From NCBI GenBank assembly GCA_002600635.1, contig CP021371.1, forward strand, positions 3,909,001 to 3,973,000: 64,000 nt of DNA, in the 5' to 3' direction. Origin of the DNA: Rhizobium sp. ACO-34A. Its GTDB lineage: Bacteria > Pseudomonadota > Alphaproteobacteria > Rhizobiales > Rhizobiaceae. Both the position numbers and the translations under genes were made by a program. Positions within the stretch are counted from its first letter, which is position 1. Each line of letters opens with the position of its first letter. The notes beneath the pieces were generated by a model. It was not told the origin of the DNA. It made no database searches and worked only from the letters and a program-made list of their open reading frames with translations. Positions 17,493 through 27,737 of the stretch are shown here, one piece after another.

Positions 17493-18930
17493 CGCGATAA
17501 CGCCTGAGGTCGTACCGCTCGATTTTGCTTCTTAGACCGACGCGTGACAAGCCTAGTTCCTCAGCGGTGCGGCTGATATTGCCGTCATGGCGTGCGAGGC
17601 TCGCCTCGATCGCCGCCTTCTCGACCTCCTCCACCATATCCTTGAGCAGCCGCAGACCGCCATCCGGGGCCGGTGCGACCGCCACCTCGCCATTGCGGAT
17701 GGCAGGTGACAGAAGCTCCGGCGGCAGCGGTTCATTGCCATCGGAGAGCACGGTCATCCGCTGGATCTCGTTCTGCAGTTCGCGCACATTGCCCGGCCAG
17801 GAATAGGAGGTCATCAGGTCGAGCGTGCGCGGATGGAAGCCCGCGACCTGCCGGTTGAACGACTGGTTGATCTGGGTGAGAATCCGGCCGGCGATGGCGG
17901 GAATGTCCTCGATCCGGTCGCGAAGCGCCGGCATGTGGATCGGAAAGGCCGCGAGCCGGTAGTAGAGGTCACGACGGAAACGTCCGGCTGCAACCTCGGC
18001 TAGGAGATCGCGGTTGGTGGCCGAGATGACCCTGACATTGACCTTGCGCGGCCGCTGCGCGCCGAGCGGCCGGATTTCGCCTTCCTGCAATACGCGCAGC
18101 AGCTTCACCTGAAAGGCAGGCGAGGTCTCGCCGATTTCGTCGAGGAAGATCGTGCCGTTGTCGGCCAGTTCAAAAAGCCCGATGCGGTCCTGATAAGCGC
18201 CGGTATAGGCCCCCTTCTTGCAGCCGAAGAGTTCGCTTTCGAGAAGCTCGTCCGGCAGCGCGCCGCAGTTTTCCACCACGAACGTCTTGTCGGCGCGAGC
18301 GGATTCCTGATGGATGGCGCGCGCCAGCAGCTCCTTGCCGGTCCCCGATGCACCGGTAACGAGTACCGAAACGTCATAGCGCGCCGCCCGCCTTGCAAGC
18401 GCGATGGAGTTGACCAACGGGCTGTCAGCGCGATGGACGATCCGGTCGAAGCTGAAGGATTGCGCCTGATTGCGGCGGCGGTCGCTGATGACCTTCTGCA
18501 GTGCCTCGCTCGCCGGTTTCACCTCGATGCGCATGTCGGTGACTTCATGCTGCAGGCGCCAGAGATTGGCGCTCTCGCGCACGCAGGCGATCAGCTTGTC
18601 GGGGCTCCACGGCTTGGTGATGTATTGGTAGATGCCGGCATTGTTGACACCCTCGATGATGTCGCCGCTATCGGTATATCCCGAGATGATGATGCGGATC
18701 GTATCCGGCCATAGCTCCCGCACCCGCTTCAGGAAGTCGACACCGGATTCGCCGGGCATGCGCTGATCGCAGAGGATCACCTGCACCATCTCGCCTTCCA
18801 GCACCTCCTCCGCCTCCTTGGCGTTTCGGGCGCCGATCACCTCGAACTCGTCGGAAAGCACCCGCTGGATCGCCTCGATCGAGCGAACCTCGTCATCCAC
18901 GACAAGGACGGTTGCGTGCGGGTTGGTCAT
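17476..18930 (-). CDS. hupR: NtrC-type hydrogenase response regulator HupR/HoxA
   Basis: A 484-residue activator. Receiver domain 8-125 with acidic VVDDE, phosphoacceptor Asp55 (CDQRMPG) and TKPW. The AAA+ domain has Walker A GASGTGKE (193-200), sigma54-contact loop GAYTGA (240-245, a conservative variant of GAFTGA) and Walker [10 protein letters not shown] (259-267). The C-terminal Fis-type helix-turn-helix is [20 protein letters not shown]. Homologues activate hydrogenase genes; Ralstonia HoxA works with sigma54, Rhodobacter HupR with sigma70. The intact loop and the -24/-12 promoters in this window point to sigma54. Its ATG overlaps the hypX stop by 4 nt. Confidence 0.92.
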   Translation of the reverse strand: MTNPHATVLVVDDEVRSIEAIQRVLSDEFEVIGARNAKEAEEVLEGEMVQVILCDQRMPGESGVDFLKRVRELWPDTIRIIISGYTDSGDIIEGVNNAGIYQYITKPWSPDKLIACVRESANLWRLQHEVTDMRIEVKPASEALQKVISDRRRNQAQSFSFDRIVHRADSPLVNSIALARRAARYDVSVLVTGASGTGKELLARAIHQESARADKTFVVENCGALPDELLESELFGCKKGAYTGAYQDRIGLFELADNGTIFLDEIGETSPAFQVKLLRVLQEGEIRPLGAQRPRKVNVRVISATNRDLLAEVAAGRFRRDLYYRLAAFPIHMPALRDRIEDIPAIAGRILTQINQSFNRQVAGFHPRTLDLMTSYSWPGNVRELQNEIQRMTVLSDGNEPLPPELLSPAIRNGEVAVAPAPDGGLRLLKDMVEEVEKAAIEASLARHDGNISRTAEELGLSRVGLRSKIERYDLRRYRDDESD

Positions 18931-20612
18931 GTCATGCTCCTCCTGCGGTCCGCGCCATTCCTCCCGGCACGGTGTATTGCGAGTGTCATCGGCGTGCGCG
19001 ATTTCGGCGTCTTGCGGATGAAATTGTGCCGCGCCACGTGATAGCTCGGATCGAAACCATAAAAATTCCGCCGCATGCGCTGCAACTCCTCTGCGCGATA
19101 GGCGGAAAGCGGCTTGTCAGCCTCGTCACGAAGCCGGCGTTCACGCTTGGCGGCGATGCGGTCGGCAAGATTCGGCGATGCGGCGAGTTCGATTGCCGCC
19201 CGGCGAAGCTCCGCCACGGCGGATGAAACATCCGCAGGAAGGCGGTGTGTGACGAGACCAAGTTCCACTGCCTCGTCTATCCCCATCGGCAATCGGGCCT
19301 GCGTAACACGCCGGGCACGCTCCTCCCCGACGCGGGCTGGCAGCAGATAAGTCCAGTATTCGGAACCGTAGAGGTTCCCCATATCCTTGTAGTGCGGATT
19401 GAGGACTACGCCTTCGCGCATCCAGACCTCGTCGGCGGCAAGCGACAGGAAGACGCCGCCGGCACCGGCATTGCCGATCACCGCCGCGATCACCAGCCGG
19501 TCGTCCGAGACGATGATCTCCCGCACCAGATCGTTCATGGCATTGATATTGCGCCAGGATTCGTCCGCTGCACTTGCCGCGTTTTCGATCAGGCCGAGAT
19601 GGATACCGTTCGACCAGCAATCGGCATCGCCCTGCAGAACGAGCACCGGCAAGGCCCTCGTCTTTGCGGTCGCGACCGCTTCGCGCAGCACCTCGCAATC
19701 CTCCGAGGACATCGCGCCATTGTAGAATCGGAAATCGAGAAACCCGACCCCACTCTCTTCGTGATAACGGCAGTTCTCCGGTCCCGCGATCACAGGCAGA
19801 TCCCGCGCGCCTTCACCGAGCAATGCCAGCGCCGGCAGTTTGAAGCTGCCCACCTCCGCCTTGCGAAGATGGCCGATCCAGAGAGTACCCTGTCGGAACG
19901 CAACGGCCACGGCCTGCCGACAGCGCCCGACAAGCGAACCGGGCGCGCCAGAAAGGCCCGAAGCAAGACTGGCGTCAAAAACCAGAAACGCCTCCGAGCC
20001 CATCGTCAGCAAGGCACCGGGATCGCCATCCGAAGCACGGATGATACGAAGCGCTTCTTCCGCCGTCTGTGTGAAGGGATCGAGCATCCGGTCCGCCCTG
20101 CGACATGCGGGACGCTCACGCCCCTTGCCCCAGTTCGCCGGCATGACGGCACCCTCCTGCCGCTCCAGCCGGCCGATGGTTTCGAAGACACAGGCGACGG
20201 CGGCCTCCGTCACCTCATGCCGGTAGATGCTCGACTTGCGCGCAAGCCGCATCGGGAATTCCCGCCACGCCCAGACCGGGCCGGCATCCATTTCCTCGCG
20301 TGCTTCGATCAACGTCACACCCCAGCGCTCCTCGCCATCGAGAATTGCCCAGTCCAGTGCGCTCGGTCCCTTGTCGCCGCGAATACCGGGATGGACGATG
20401 AGACAGAGCGTTCGCCGCCAGACATCCGCCGGGATCGCCCGCTTCAGGAAAGGCGCGACGATGACATCAGGCGAAAACAGCGAGACCGCCTCGCGGGTGA
20501 GGTCGTCATGCACATCCAGCTCCACCGACACCTCATGCCCGGCCCGACGCAGATCGACATGCAGGCGCTGGGACAATGAATTGAAGCTATGGCAGAGAAG
20601 CAGGATGCGCAT
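18927..20612 (-). CDS. hypX: Hydrogenase maturation factor HypX/HoxX
   Basis: A 561-residue two-domain protein. The N-terminal half resembles formyl-tetrahydrofolate-dependent transferases/hydrolases (LCLIVHPGIRGDKGPSALDW holds the family's HPG region). The C-terminal half, about 280-510, resembles enoyl-CoA hydratase/crotonase (VLQGDADCWSNGIHLGLIE, AAVIGNAGAGGVFLSLAADEVW). Known role of HypX: make the active-site CO ligand from N10-formyl-tetrahydrofolate under aerobic conditions. Its presence fits the O2-tolerant uptake hydrogenase encoded here. It starts 3 nt after hypE and overlaps hupR by 4 nt, so it is embedded in the same operon. Confidence 0.93.
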   Translation of the reverse strand: MRILLLCHSFNSLSQRLHVDLRRAGHEVSVELDVHDDLTREAVSLFSPDVIVAPFLKRAIPADVWRRTLCLIVHPGIRGDKGPSALDWAILDGEERWGVTLIEAREEMDAGPVWAWREFPMRLARKSSIYRHEVTEAAVACVFETIGRLERQEGAVMPANWGKGRERPACRRADRMLDPFTQTAEEALRIIRASDGDPGALLTMGSEAFLVFDASLASGLSGAPGSLVGRCRQAVAVAFRQGTLWIGHLRKAEVGSFKLPALALLGEGARDLPVIAGPENCRYHEESGVGFLDFRFYNGAMSSEDCEVLREAVATAKTRALPVLVLQGDADCWSNGIHLGLIENAASAADESWRNINAMNDLVREIIVSDDRLVIAAVIGNAGAGGVFLSLAADEVWMREGVVLNPHYKDMGNLYGSEYWTYLLPARVGEERARRVTQARLPMGIDEAVELGLVTHRLPADVSSAVAELRRAAIELAASPNLADRIAAKRERRLRDEADKPLSAYRAEELQRMRRNFYGFDPSYHVARHNFIRKTPKSRTPMTLAIHRAGRNGADRRRSMT

Positions 20613-20615
20613 CGT

Positions 20616-21668
20616 TCAGCAGATCCGCGGCAGCTGCTCGCCGGACAACCAGTCGACGATCCGGCCGCCGCCGAAGCTGGTCGCCATCTGCACGAAGCAA
20701 TGATCGTCAGCCACGGCATGGCCGATCAGTGCTGCTTCCGCCCCCAGGGGATGTGCCTGCATGGCGGCAAGCACAGCCTCGGCACCCTCCGGAGCGACGA
20801 CCACCACGAGCTTGCCCTCGTTGGCGACGTTCAGCGGATCGAGCCCGAGAAACTCGCAGGCCGCAGCGACCTCGGGCTTCAGCGGGATGGCTTCCTCGTC
20901 GATATGGAAACCAAGCTTCGACTGATGGGCGATTTCGTTCAGCGTCGCGGCAATGCCTCCACGGGTGGGATCGCGCATCAGGCGGATATGCTGGCCGCCG
21001 GCCTCGACCATCGCGGCCACGAGGCCGTGCAACGCCGCGCTATCGGAAACGATGTCAGTATCGAATTCCAGGTTTTCGCGCTTCGACATCACGGCAACGC
21101 CATGGTCGCCGATCGAGCCGGAGACAATCACCGCATCTCCCGGCCGCGCCGCATCCGAACGCAGATCGAGGCCGGCCGGGACCATGCCGACGCCGGCGGT
21201 CGAGATGAAGACGCCATCGGCCTTGCCGCGCTCCACCACCTTGGTATCGCCGGTAATGATCGGAACCCCCGCTTCGCGCGAGGCAGCCCCCATGCTTTCG
21301 GCGATGCGCTCCAGATCGGCGAGCGGAAAGCCTTCCTCGATGATAAAGCTCGCGGAGAGATAAAGCGGTACCGCGCCGGCCATGGCGATGTCGTTGATCG
21401 TGCCATGCACGGCAAGCGTACCGATGTTGCCGCCCGGAAAGAACAGCGGCGAGACGACATAGCCATCAGTGGTCATCACCATGCGGCCGCCGGGTACGCT
21501 GAAGGCCGACTGGTCGTTTCCGGCACGCAGCCATTCGTTGTCGAAGGCCTTGTGAAAGATGCCCTCGATCAGCTGCCCCATCGCCCGGCCGCCCGCGCCA
21601 TGCGAAAGATCCACCCGGCCATTGGTAATGTCGAGCTTACGTTTATAGGCCTTGATCGCCACATTCAT
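20616..21668 (-). CDS. hypE: Hydrogenase maturation protein HypE
   Basis: A 350-residue PurM-like ATPase. It takes the carbamoyl group from HypF on its C-terminal cysteine and dehydrates it to cyanide for the Fe(CN)2CO centre. The sequence ends in LPRIC, with Cys350 being the conserved acceptor. Other family features are DLSHGAGGRAMGQLIEGIF at 20-38, VHGTINDIAMAGAVPLYL and DPTRGGIAATLNEIA. The start overlaps the hypD stop by 4 nt. Confidence 0.96.
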   Translation of the reverse strand: MNVAIKAYKRKLDITNGRVDLSHGAGGRAMGQLIEGIFHKAFDNEWLRAGNDQSAFSVPGGRMVMTTDGYVVSPLFFPGGNIGTLAVHGTINDIAMAGAVPLYLSASFIIEEGFPLADLERIAESMGAASREAGVPIITGDTKVVERGKADGVFISTAGVGMVPAGLDLRSDAARPGDAVIVSGSIGDHGVAVMSKRENLEFDTDIVSDSAALHGLVAAMVEAGGQHIRLMRDPTRGGIAATLNEIAHQSKLGFHIDEEAIPLKPEVAAACEFLGLDPLNVANEGKLVVVVAPEGAEAVLAAMQAHPLGAEAALIGHAVADDHCFVQMATSFGGGRIVDWLSGEQLPRIC

Positions 21669-22822
21669 GCCACTGCCCTCCCCTCATCCTGCGTGCGCGC
21701 CTTCTCCCGGAAGCGCCCATAGGTCCAGTGTGCGGCGCAGGCTCCTTCCGAAGACACCATGCAGGATCCCATCGGCGTATCCGGCGTGCAGACCGTGCCG
21801 AACAGCTTGCAGTCCGCCGGCTTCTTCACCCCGCGCAGGATCGCTCCGCATTCGCAGGCGGGATTGTCCTTGGCTGCAGGCGTCACCATCGAGAACCGCT
21901 TCTCGGCATCGTATTGGGCATATTCCGGCCTGAGACGCAACGCGCCATAGGGCACTTCGCCGAGGCCACGCCATTCGAAGCTTTCGCGCAGTTCGAAGAA
22001 CCTCGCCACCTCGTTCTGCGCCTTCTCGTTGCCGAGCGCCGTGACCGCGCGGATATACTGGTTTTCCACCTCGTGCCGGCCGTCATTGACCTGATGCACC
22101 AGCATCAGAACAGCCTGGATGACGTCGAGCGGTTCGAAGCCCGCGACCACCACCGGCTTCTGGAATTCCTCGGCGAAAAACTCGTAAGGCTCGGTGCCGA
22201 TCACGGTGCTCACATGGGCGGGACCGATGAAACCGTCAATCTTGATCGTACCGAGCTTGCGCACATCGGGGCTTTCCAGAATGTTCTGGATCGCCGCCGG
22301 CGTCAGCACGTGGTTGCAGAAGATCGAGAAGTTGGGAAGCTGCCTGGCAATCGCGGCCCGAAGCGCGAGAGCCGTAGGCGGCGTCGTGGTCTCGAAACCG
22401 ATGGCGAAGAACACGACTTCCCGGTTGGGCTCGGCTTCCGCGATCTTCAGCGCATCGAGGGTGGAATAGACCATGCGGATATCCGCACCCGCCGCCTTCG
22501 CCTTCAACAGGCTGGAGCCGTTCGACCCCGGCACGCGCATCAGGTCGCCATAGGTGCAGAGCGTGATTTCCGGGCGCATGGCAAGCGCGATCGCCGCATC
22601 GATGCGACCGATCGGCAGCACGCAGACGGGACAGCCCGGCCCATGGATCATCCGCACATTGGCAGGCAGCAGGTCTTCGAGACCGTAGCGGGAGATCGCA
22701 TGGGTATGCCCTCCGCAAAACTCCATAAAATAGTAGGAGCGCGCCGGGTCCACGGCCGCAGCGATCTGCCGGGCGATATCCTTGGCGAGCCTGCCGTCGC
22801 GATATTCGTCGATGTACTTCAT
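21665..22822 (-). CDS. hypD: Hydrogenase maturation protein HypD
   Basis: A 385-residue iron-sulfur scaffold that with HypC assembles Fe(CN)2CO. Conserved cysteine motifs are FMEFCGGHTHA, HGPGCPVCVLP and, at the C-terminus, CECGAILRG then CKLFGTVCTPDTPMGSCMVS, which hold the [4Fe-4S] cluster and the redox thiols. Length matches the family (about 375-385). Its ATG overlaps the hypC stop by 4 nt. Confidence 0.96.
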   Translation of the reverse strand: MKYIDEYRDGRLAKDIARQIAAAVDPARSYYFMEFCGGHTHAISRYGLEDLLPANVRMIHGPGCPVCVLPIGRIDAAIALAMRPEITLCTYGDLMRVPGSNGSSLLKAKAAGADIRMVYSTLDALKIAEAEPNREVVFFAIGFETTTPPTALALRAAIARQLPNFSIFCNHVLTPAAIQNILESPDVRKLGTIKIDGFIGPAHVSTVIGTEPYEFFAEEFQKPVVVAGFEPLDVIQAVLMLVHQVNDGRHEVENQYIRAVTALGNEKAQNEVARFFELRESFEWRGLGEVPYGALRLRPEYAQYDAEKRFSMVTPAAKDNPACECGAILRGVKKPADCKLFGTVCTPDTPMGSCMVSSEGACAAHWTYGRFREKARTQDEGRAVA

Positions 22823-23061
22823 GCTGCATCTCCCAGAACCGTATCTCCCATCGCTGCTTCGCGCAGGAGCGCCAGCGTCCTCTCCGCCTCCTCGGGGTCG
22901 ATCTTCGCCAGCGCGTAGCCGACATGCAGCACCAGATAGTCGCCGGGTTTCACATCGTCGACGAGCGCGATGGACACGATCTTCGTAACGCCGTCGAGCG
23001 TCACCTTCGCCATGTCATCGGGCAGGATTTCCTTGACCTGAACGGGTATCGCTAGGCACAT
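22819..23061 (-). CDS. hypC: Hydrogenase assembly chaperone HypC
   Basis: An 80-residue OB-fold chaperone beginning MCLAIPVQV, where Cys2 (after Met removal) binds the Fe(CN)2CO unit. The later segment VGYALAKIDPEEAERTLALL is the family C-terminal helix. It works with HypD and hands the iron centre to the large subunit. It overlaps hypF by 10 nt and hypD by 4 nt. A paralogue, hupF, lies upstream. Confidence 0.95.
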   Translation of the reverse strand: MCLAIPVQVKEILPDDMAKVTLDGVTKIVSIALVDDVKPGDYLVLHVGYALAKIDPEEAERTLALLREAAMGDTVLGDAA

Positions 23062-25328
23062 GTCCGGCCTCCTTCCAATTTCATCTGTTCGTTCATGATG
23101 ACCTGTCGCGCATAGGCCGCCTGACCGAGCGCTATGCCGCCGTCATTGGCGGGCGCAAGGCGTGGCAGGTATGGCTCGAGGCCGTGATTTCGAAGAGCAA
23201 GCGCAAGCCCGCTTGCGAGAATGCGGTTCATCATGCACCCGCCACCAAGCGCGACCTGCCGGATGCCCAGACGGTTCGCGCCAAGGGCAACCCATTCCGC
23301 GAGACCTGCGATCAGCGTGCCATGGAAGAGATCGGCAGCCTCGGTCTGGCCGGTGCGCCGCTCTACCAGATGCAGCATGAGCGGGCGAAAATCGAGGATA
23401 CCGTCGCGGATGGCATAACCACCCTCAAGCGGCCGCGGTTCGCGAACCAGCGCCTCGAACTCCATAGCAGCCTGCCCTTCGTAGCTCTGGACGAGCCGCA
23501 CGCCCGAAAGTGCCGCGGCAGCGTCGAAGAGACGGCCAAGGCTCGTCGTTTGAGGCGGCTGCATGCCGCGAGCAAACATCGAGATCAGCTGTGAAACACC
23601 GGAATGTTCAGGCCAGAGTTTACTCGCCAGATCACCACGCCCGGCTGCAACAAGAGCAGAGACGCCCATCCGCCATGGCTCACGCGCCGCCTTGTCTCCG
23701 CCCGGCAGAGACAAGGGCGAAAGCGATCCCGCACGATCCCATCTGACACCATCGACCACCAGCATCTCGCCACCCCAGGCCGCGCCGTCGGTGCCGAAAC
23801 CATGGCCATCCAGCGCAAGGCCAACAACCGGACCCGCAAGACGATGTTCGGCGGTGACGGCAGCGACATGGGCCAGATGGTGCTGGACCGGGATCACCGG
23901 CAGGCCGAGGCTTTCGGCCATCATCACCGAGCGAAAATCCGGGTGCAGATCGCAGGCCGCATAATCCGGCTTCACATCGAGGATGGAACAGAGATGGGAT
24001 ATCGCCTCGTTCTGGAAACGGATCGCCTCGGCATTATCGAGACCGCCGACATGCTGCGAAAGAAACGCCTCGCGCCCGCGCGTCACGCAGACGGTGTTCT
24101 TCAGGTCGGCTCCCGTGGCGATCACCGACGGTCCGTCCTCACCGAGATCGACCGGCTCCGGCACGAAGCCGCGCGCACGGCGGATAAAGGCCGGCGCGCC
24201 GTCGATCACCTGCATCACGGAATCATCGGCGCGCACGGCGATATCGCGGTCGTGCGTGACGATCAGGTCGGCGATTGAAGCGAGCCGACGTTCGGCATCG
24301 GCATTGTCGGCAACCAGCGGCTCGCCGCCGGGATTGGCGCTGGTGGCGACCAGTGCTGCGGGACGATCCGGATCCGCCGAAGCCAGTGCATCGAACAGCA
24401 GATGATGAACCGGCGCGTAAGCGAGCATAATCCCGATCCGTCGCAGCCCCGGCGCAAGCAGAGACGAAAGCCCTGCTGCACGCGCCTCGACCAGCACCAC
24501 CGGCCGGGCAGCGGAGGTCAGCAAGGCCGCCTCTGCTTCGCCCAGATCACAAAGCTTTCGTGCCGCCTCTATATCGGCAACCATCACCGCAAAGGGCTTC
24601 TCGTCGCGCGCCTTGCGCTGGCGAAGCGTTGCGACCGCCGCATCATTGCGGGCGTCACAGATGAGATGAAATCCGCCGATCCCCTTGAGCGCAACGACCC
24701 CGCCGGCCTCGATGGCAACCGCTACGTCCGCAACCGGATGGCTGAGCCGCGGACCGCAGACCGGACAGGCGACCGGTTCGGCATGAAACCGCCGGTTTTC
24801 CGGATCGGCATAATCCGCAGCACAGGCGGGACACATGGCAAAGGGCGCCATCGACGTCTTGGCACGGTCATACGGAAGCTCCCGCGTGATGGTGAACCGC
24901 GGGCCGCAATGGGTGCAGTTGATGAAAGCATAACCGAAGAAACGGCTCGCGGGGTCCCTCAGTTCATCGAGGCATTCGGTGCATGTGGCCGCATCCGCGC
25001 CGATGCGGGTGACCGTGCGGCCGGCAAGGCTTTCCAATATCTCGAAGCGCTCGCCACCCGCTGGCACCAGCTCCATCACCTCGACGGCGTCGATCCGGGC
25101 AAGCGGCGGTGCGCCGCGCCGCATCGCTTCGGCAAAGCCCGCAGCCTCCATGCCTTCGATCTCGATCAGTACGCCGGCGCTGTCATTCAGCACGAAACCG
25201 GAAAGCCCCATGCTGCGCGCAAGCCTGTAGGCAAAGGGCCGAAAACCTACGCCCTGAACCACGCCGCGCACCCTGAGCCGCAGCCGGCGACCCGGGCTTT
25301 CCAGAGATCGTGCAAGCGCGGTCGTCAT
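23052..25328 (-). CDS. hypF: Carbamoyltransferase HypF
   Basis: A 758-residue enzyme that makes the cyanide precursor from carbamoyl phosphate and passes it to HypE. Domains in order: acylphosphatase-like at about 15-100 (RVRGVVQGVGFRPFAYRLA), two zinc-finger-like CxxC blocks at about 115-200 (CTECLDEL, CTHCGPRF, CPACAADY, CPVCGPRL), a YrdC-like domain (VVALKGIGGFHLICDARN), and a Kae1-like domain from about 400 (PVIPVQHHLAHVAAV, ALDGHGFGTDGAAWGGE). Full length for the family. Starts 3 nt after hypB. Confidence 0.95.
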   Translation of the reverse strand: MTTALARSLESPGRRLRLRVRGVVQGVGFRPFAYRLARSMGLSGFVLNDSAGVLIEIEGMEAAGFAEAMRRGAPPLARIDAVEVMELVPAGGERFEILESLAGRTVTRIGADAATCTECLDELRDPASRFFGYAFINCTHCGPRFTITRELPYDRAKTSMAPFAMCPACAADYADPENRRFHAEPVACPVCGPRLSHPVADVAVAIEAGGVVALKGIGGFHLICDARNDAAVATLRQRKARDEKPFAVMVADIEAARKLCDLGEAEAALLTSAARPVVLVEARAAGLSSLLAPGLRRIGIMLAYAPVHHLLFDALASADPDRPAALVATSANPGGEPLVADNADAERRLASIADLIVTHDRDIAVRADDSVMQVIDGAPAFIRRARGFVPEPVDLGEDGPSVIATGADLKNTVCVTRGREAFLSQHVGGLDNAEAIRFQNEAISHLCSILDVKPDYAACDLHPDFRSVMMAESLGLPVIPVQHHLAHVAAVTAEHRLAGPVVGLALDGHGFGTDGAAWGGEMLVVDGVRWDRAGSLSPLSLPGGDKAAREPWRMGVSALVAAGRGDLASKLWPEHSGVSQLISMFARGMQPPQTTSLGRLFDAAAALSGVRLVQSYEGQAAMEFEALVREPRPLEGGYAIRDGILDFRPLMLHLVERRTGQTEAADLFHGTLIAGLAEWVALGANRLGIRQVALGGGCMMNRILASGLALALRNHGLEPYLPRLAPANDGGIALGQAAYARQVIMNEQMKLEGGRTCA

Positions 25329-25331
25329 GGC

Positions 25332-26291
25332 TCAGGCCACCTTCGCCCGGGTGAAGCGGCGAGCGGCCGAGGTTTCGAGCCAGGCGTAGAAGGCTTCCAT
25401 GCCCTCGCCGGTGCGAGCCGAAACGGTCAGCGTCTGCAGACGCGGATTGACGCGCAGCGCATTGGCGATGCAGAGCCCTACATTGAAATCGAGATGCGGC
25501 AGCAGATCGGACTTGTTGAGGATCATCAGGTCGGCGGCGGCAAACATGTCGGGATATTTGAGCGGCTTGTCCTCGCCCTCGGTCACAGAGAGAACCACCA
25601 CCTTGTGCGCCTCGCCGAGATCGAAGGCCGAGGGACAGACCAGATTGCCGACATTCTCGATGAACAGCGCCGAACCCGGTTCCGGCGCAAGATCCTCGGT
25701 CGCATGACCGACCATGTGAGCGTCGAGATGACAGCCCTTGCCGGTGTTGATCTGGATCGCACGCGCGCCCGTCTCGCGGATACGCGCCGCATCGTTGGAA
25801 GTCTGCTGATCGCCCTCGATCACGTTGATGACGAGACGATCTTTGAGGTCGCTGATGGTGCGCACCAGCAGGCTGGTCTTGCCTGAACCGGGACTGGAGA
25901 CGAAATTCAGCGCGAAAATGCCCTGACGCTCAAAATGACAACGGTTTTCGGCGGCATAGCCATCGTTCTTGGACAGGATATCCCGTTCAACCTGGATAAT
26001 GCGTTCCTGGCTCATGCCCGGAACATGCACTCCGGCAATGCCCTGCCCGTAATGAACGCTGCCATCCTCGGCATGATGATGATCGTGCTCGGCCTCATCG
26101 TGGTAATGGTGATCGTCGTGACCGTGGTCATGTCCATGATGATGGTCATGGCTGTGATCGTGATGGCCGTGGTGATCGTGCCCATGGTCATGCCCGTGAT
26201 CGTGGGCATGATGGTGCTCATGCCCGCGAGTATCCGAACCGTGCTTGTGTCCCTCGATGGTCGAAGTTCCGCAACCGCAAACCGTACACAT
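25332..26291 (-). CDS. hypB: Nickel-binding GTPase HypB with histidine-rich nickel store
   Basis: A 319-residue GTPase that inserts nickel with HypA. The N-terminus [10 protein letters not shown] carries the high-affinity CxxCGC site. Residues 15-78 hold about 30 histidines in HxH/DHGH runs, a nickel-storage region as in rhizobial HypB. The G domain has [13 protein letters not shown] (P-loop), then [11 protein letters not shown] and ILNKSDLLP. The hypB start codon shares one base with the hypA stop. A nickel store may matter more here because the nickel permease gene hupE is broken. Confidence 0.96.
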   Translation of the reverse strand: MCTVCGCGTSTIEGHKHGSDTRGHEHHHAHDHGHDHGHDHHGHHDHSHDHHHGHDHGHDDHHYHDEAEHDHHHAEDGSVHYGQGIAGVHVPGMSQERIIQVERDILSKNDGYAAENRCHFERQGIFALNFVSSPGSGKTSLLVRTISDLKDRLVINVIEGDQQTSNDAARIRETGARAIQINTGKGCHLDAHMVGHATEDLAPEPGSALFIENVGNLVCPSAFDLGEAHKVVVLSVTEGEDKPLKYPDMFAAADLMILNKSDLLPHLDFNVGLCIANALRVNPRLQTLTVSARTGEGMEAFYAWLETSAARRFTRAKVA

Positions 26292-26632
26292 CAGATAACC
26301 TCCAAATCCCTTATCTTCAATTCGTCGCCCGACGTCATCTGGACGCGGTGCCTGCCGCAGTCCGGGCATGCCCCGAACCGCTCCTGTAAAGCGACCGTCT
26401 TGCCACAGTCGAGGCACCAGCCCTCCCCGGGAATACGGTTAATCTCCAGCGTCGCCTCTCCGGCAATCGTGCCGTGACGCACGGCCTCGTGACAGAACAG
26501 CAGGGCGCTCGGATCGACATGGCTGAGCACACCGACATCGAGGCGGATGGACTTCACCCGCGCCGCGCCATGCTCGCGCGCGGTCTCGCAGGCAATATCG
26601 ATCACGCTTTCCATCAATGACATCTCATGCAT
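26291..26632 (-). CDS. hypA: Hydrogenase nickel chaperone HypA
   Basis: A 113-residue nickel metallochaperone. It starts [10 protein letters not shown], where His2 (with Glu3) is the nickel site. Two CxxC motifs (CLDC and CPDC) form the structural zinc site. The frame is open further upstream, but ATG 26632 gives the invariant MHE N-terminus. It overlaps the hupK stop by 8 nt. Confidence 0.95.
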   Translation of the reverse strand: MHEMSLMESVIDIACETAREHGAARVKSIRLDVGVLSHVDPSALLFCHEAVRHGTIAGEATLEINRIPGEGWCLDCGKTVALQERFGACPDCGRHRVQMTSGDELKIRDLEVI

Positions 26633-27737
26633 GACTGACCTCCCGAACGCCAACCTCGAAGGCCACGCAAGGATCGAACAGGACGGCAAGCCGCGAGACA
26701 ACCCTTACCGCCTCCTCACCCTTGCCGATGCGCGACGACAGCACCGTATCGACAAAGGGGCCGGCCGGGTGAAAATTCCATTCGGTCGGAGCAAGAATAC
26801 GATAGGCCGACAACCGGCCATCACTACCGATTTCGGCCTGATGATAGAGCCGGCCGCGGGCGCATTCCACCGCACCATACCCGCCCGAACCGGGGGTCGG
26901 GCCACCGCAGGCAAGCGAGGCCCAGTCATGGCTGCCCGTCCTCACGAGCCGGTCGAGTTCATCAAGACAGAAACGGACATCGAGGATGCGGGCCAGAAAA
27001 CGGTCGGCGAGATGCGAACCGCTGGATTTTGCCGTGGCTTGGGGGCGAGCATAAGCTCCGGTTTCCGCAACCCGGTCGTAAAGATAGGGCAATCCGGCAT
27101 ACTCAGGCTCCTCGCACAGCCGGGCGACGACTTCGATATCGTCTCCCGAACTCAGCGGATCGGGACGGCGACCGACAAAGGTGCTGTCATTGGCGATGTT
27201 GGCGAAAATCGCGGCGCAGGCCGTTTCCGGTTGCGGCTTGGATCCTCTCTCGGGAATGCCGAGAGCGCAGGCGGTCGATGTCAGCCGGGCAACGGCTGCC
27301 GCCAGGTTTTCCCGGTCGAGCCTCGGTCCCTTGACCTCGGAAATGATAGCCTGCGAGGCGGCAAGCGCATCGAGCAGATGTTTGCCAGCCGCAGCGGAAA
27401 CCTGCTCCGGCAACGGATCGGGCCAATGCAGGATCAATGCCCGGACGGATTCGAAGATACGCTCGGCCAGCAATCCGGCCCCGGCGCGAAACCGCGCCTC
27501 GGTGCCCATGGGCAAGTCCGCGGCATTGAGCACGGCGAGCCTTGCGGCGACCGATTGCGAGAAGCCGCAGAGCGAGAAGACCTGCCCGGCCAGCATCGGC
27601 GCCTCATCCGGCCGGCGACCGACGAACATGCGCGTAATCCCATGAGGCCGCTTCGACTTGACCGCCACGGAACAGGCGAGTGCGCGGGACACCGTCACGT
27701 CGATCGTAATCGCACCTGCTCCGAGAAGGAACGTCAT
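26625..27737 (-). CDS. hupK: Hydrogenase accessory protein HupK, degenerate large-subunit-like scaffold
   Basis: A 370-residue protein related to hydrogenase large subunits. The C-terminal [15 protein letters not shown] and [15 protein letters not shown] match large-subunit regions, but the second active-site cysteine and the final histidine are not conserved (DPCVAFEV instead of DPCxxCxxH). Known role of HupK: assembly scaffold for the Fe(CN)2CO centre under aerobic conditions. The frame continues upstream, but ATG 27737 overlaps the hupJ stop by 4 nt and is the natural start. Confidence 0.9.
   Translation of the reverse strand: MTFLLGAGAITIDVTVSRALACSVAVKSKRPHGITRMFVGRRPDEAPMLAGQVFSLCGFSQSVAARLAVLNAADLPMGTEARFRAGAGLLAERIFESVRALILHWPDPLPEQVSAAAGKHLLDALAASQAIISEVKGPRLDRENLAAAVARLTSTACALGIPERGSKPQPETACAAIFANIANDSTFVGRRPDPLSSGDDIEVVARLCEEPEYAGLPYLYDRVAETGAYARPQATAKSSGSHLADRFLARILDVRFCLDELDRLVRTGSHDWASLACGGPTPGSGGYGAVECARGRLYHQAEIGSDGRLSAYRILAPTEWNFHPAGPFVDTVLSSRIGKGEEAVRVVSRLAVLFDPCVAFEVGVREVSHA

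Noticed and set aside
24402..25886. A 494-codon open frame on the plus strand
   Set aside because: It lies antisense to hypF and hypB and has no family similarity.
25935..26477. A plus-strand frame rich in Met and Val resembling a membrane protein
   Set aside because: It is antisense to the histidine-rich part of hypB: GTG/ATG repeats arise from CAC/CAT codons read backwards.
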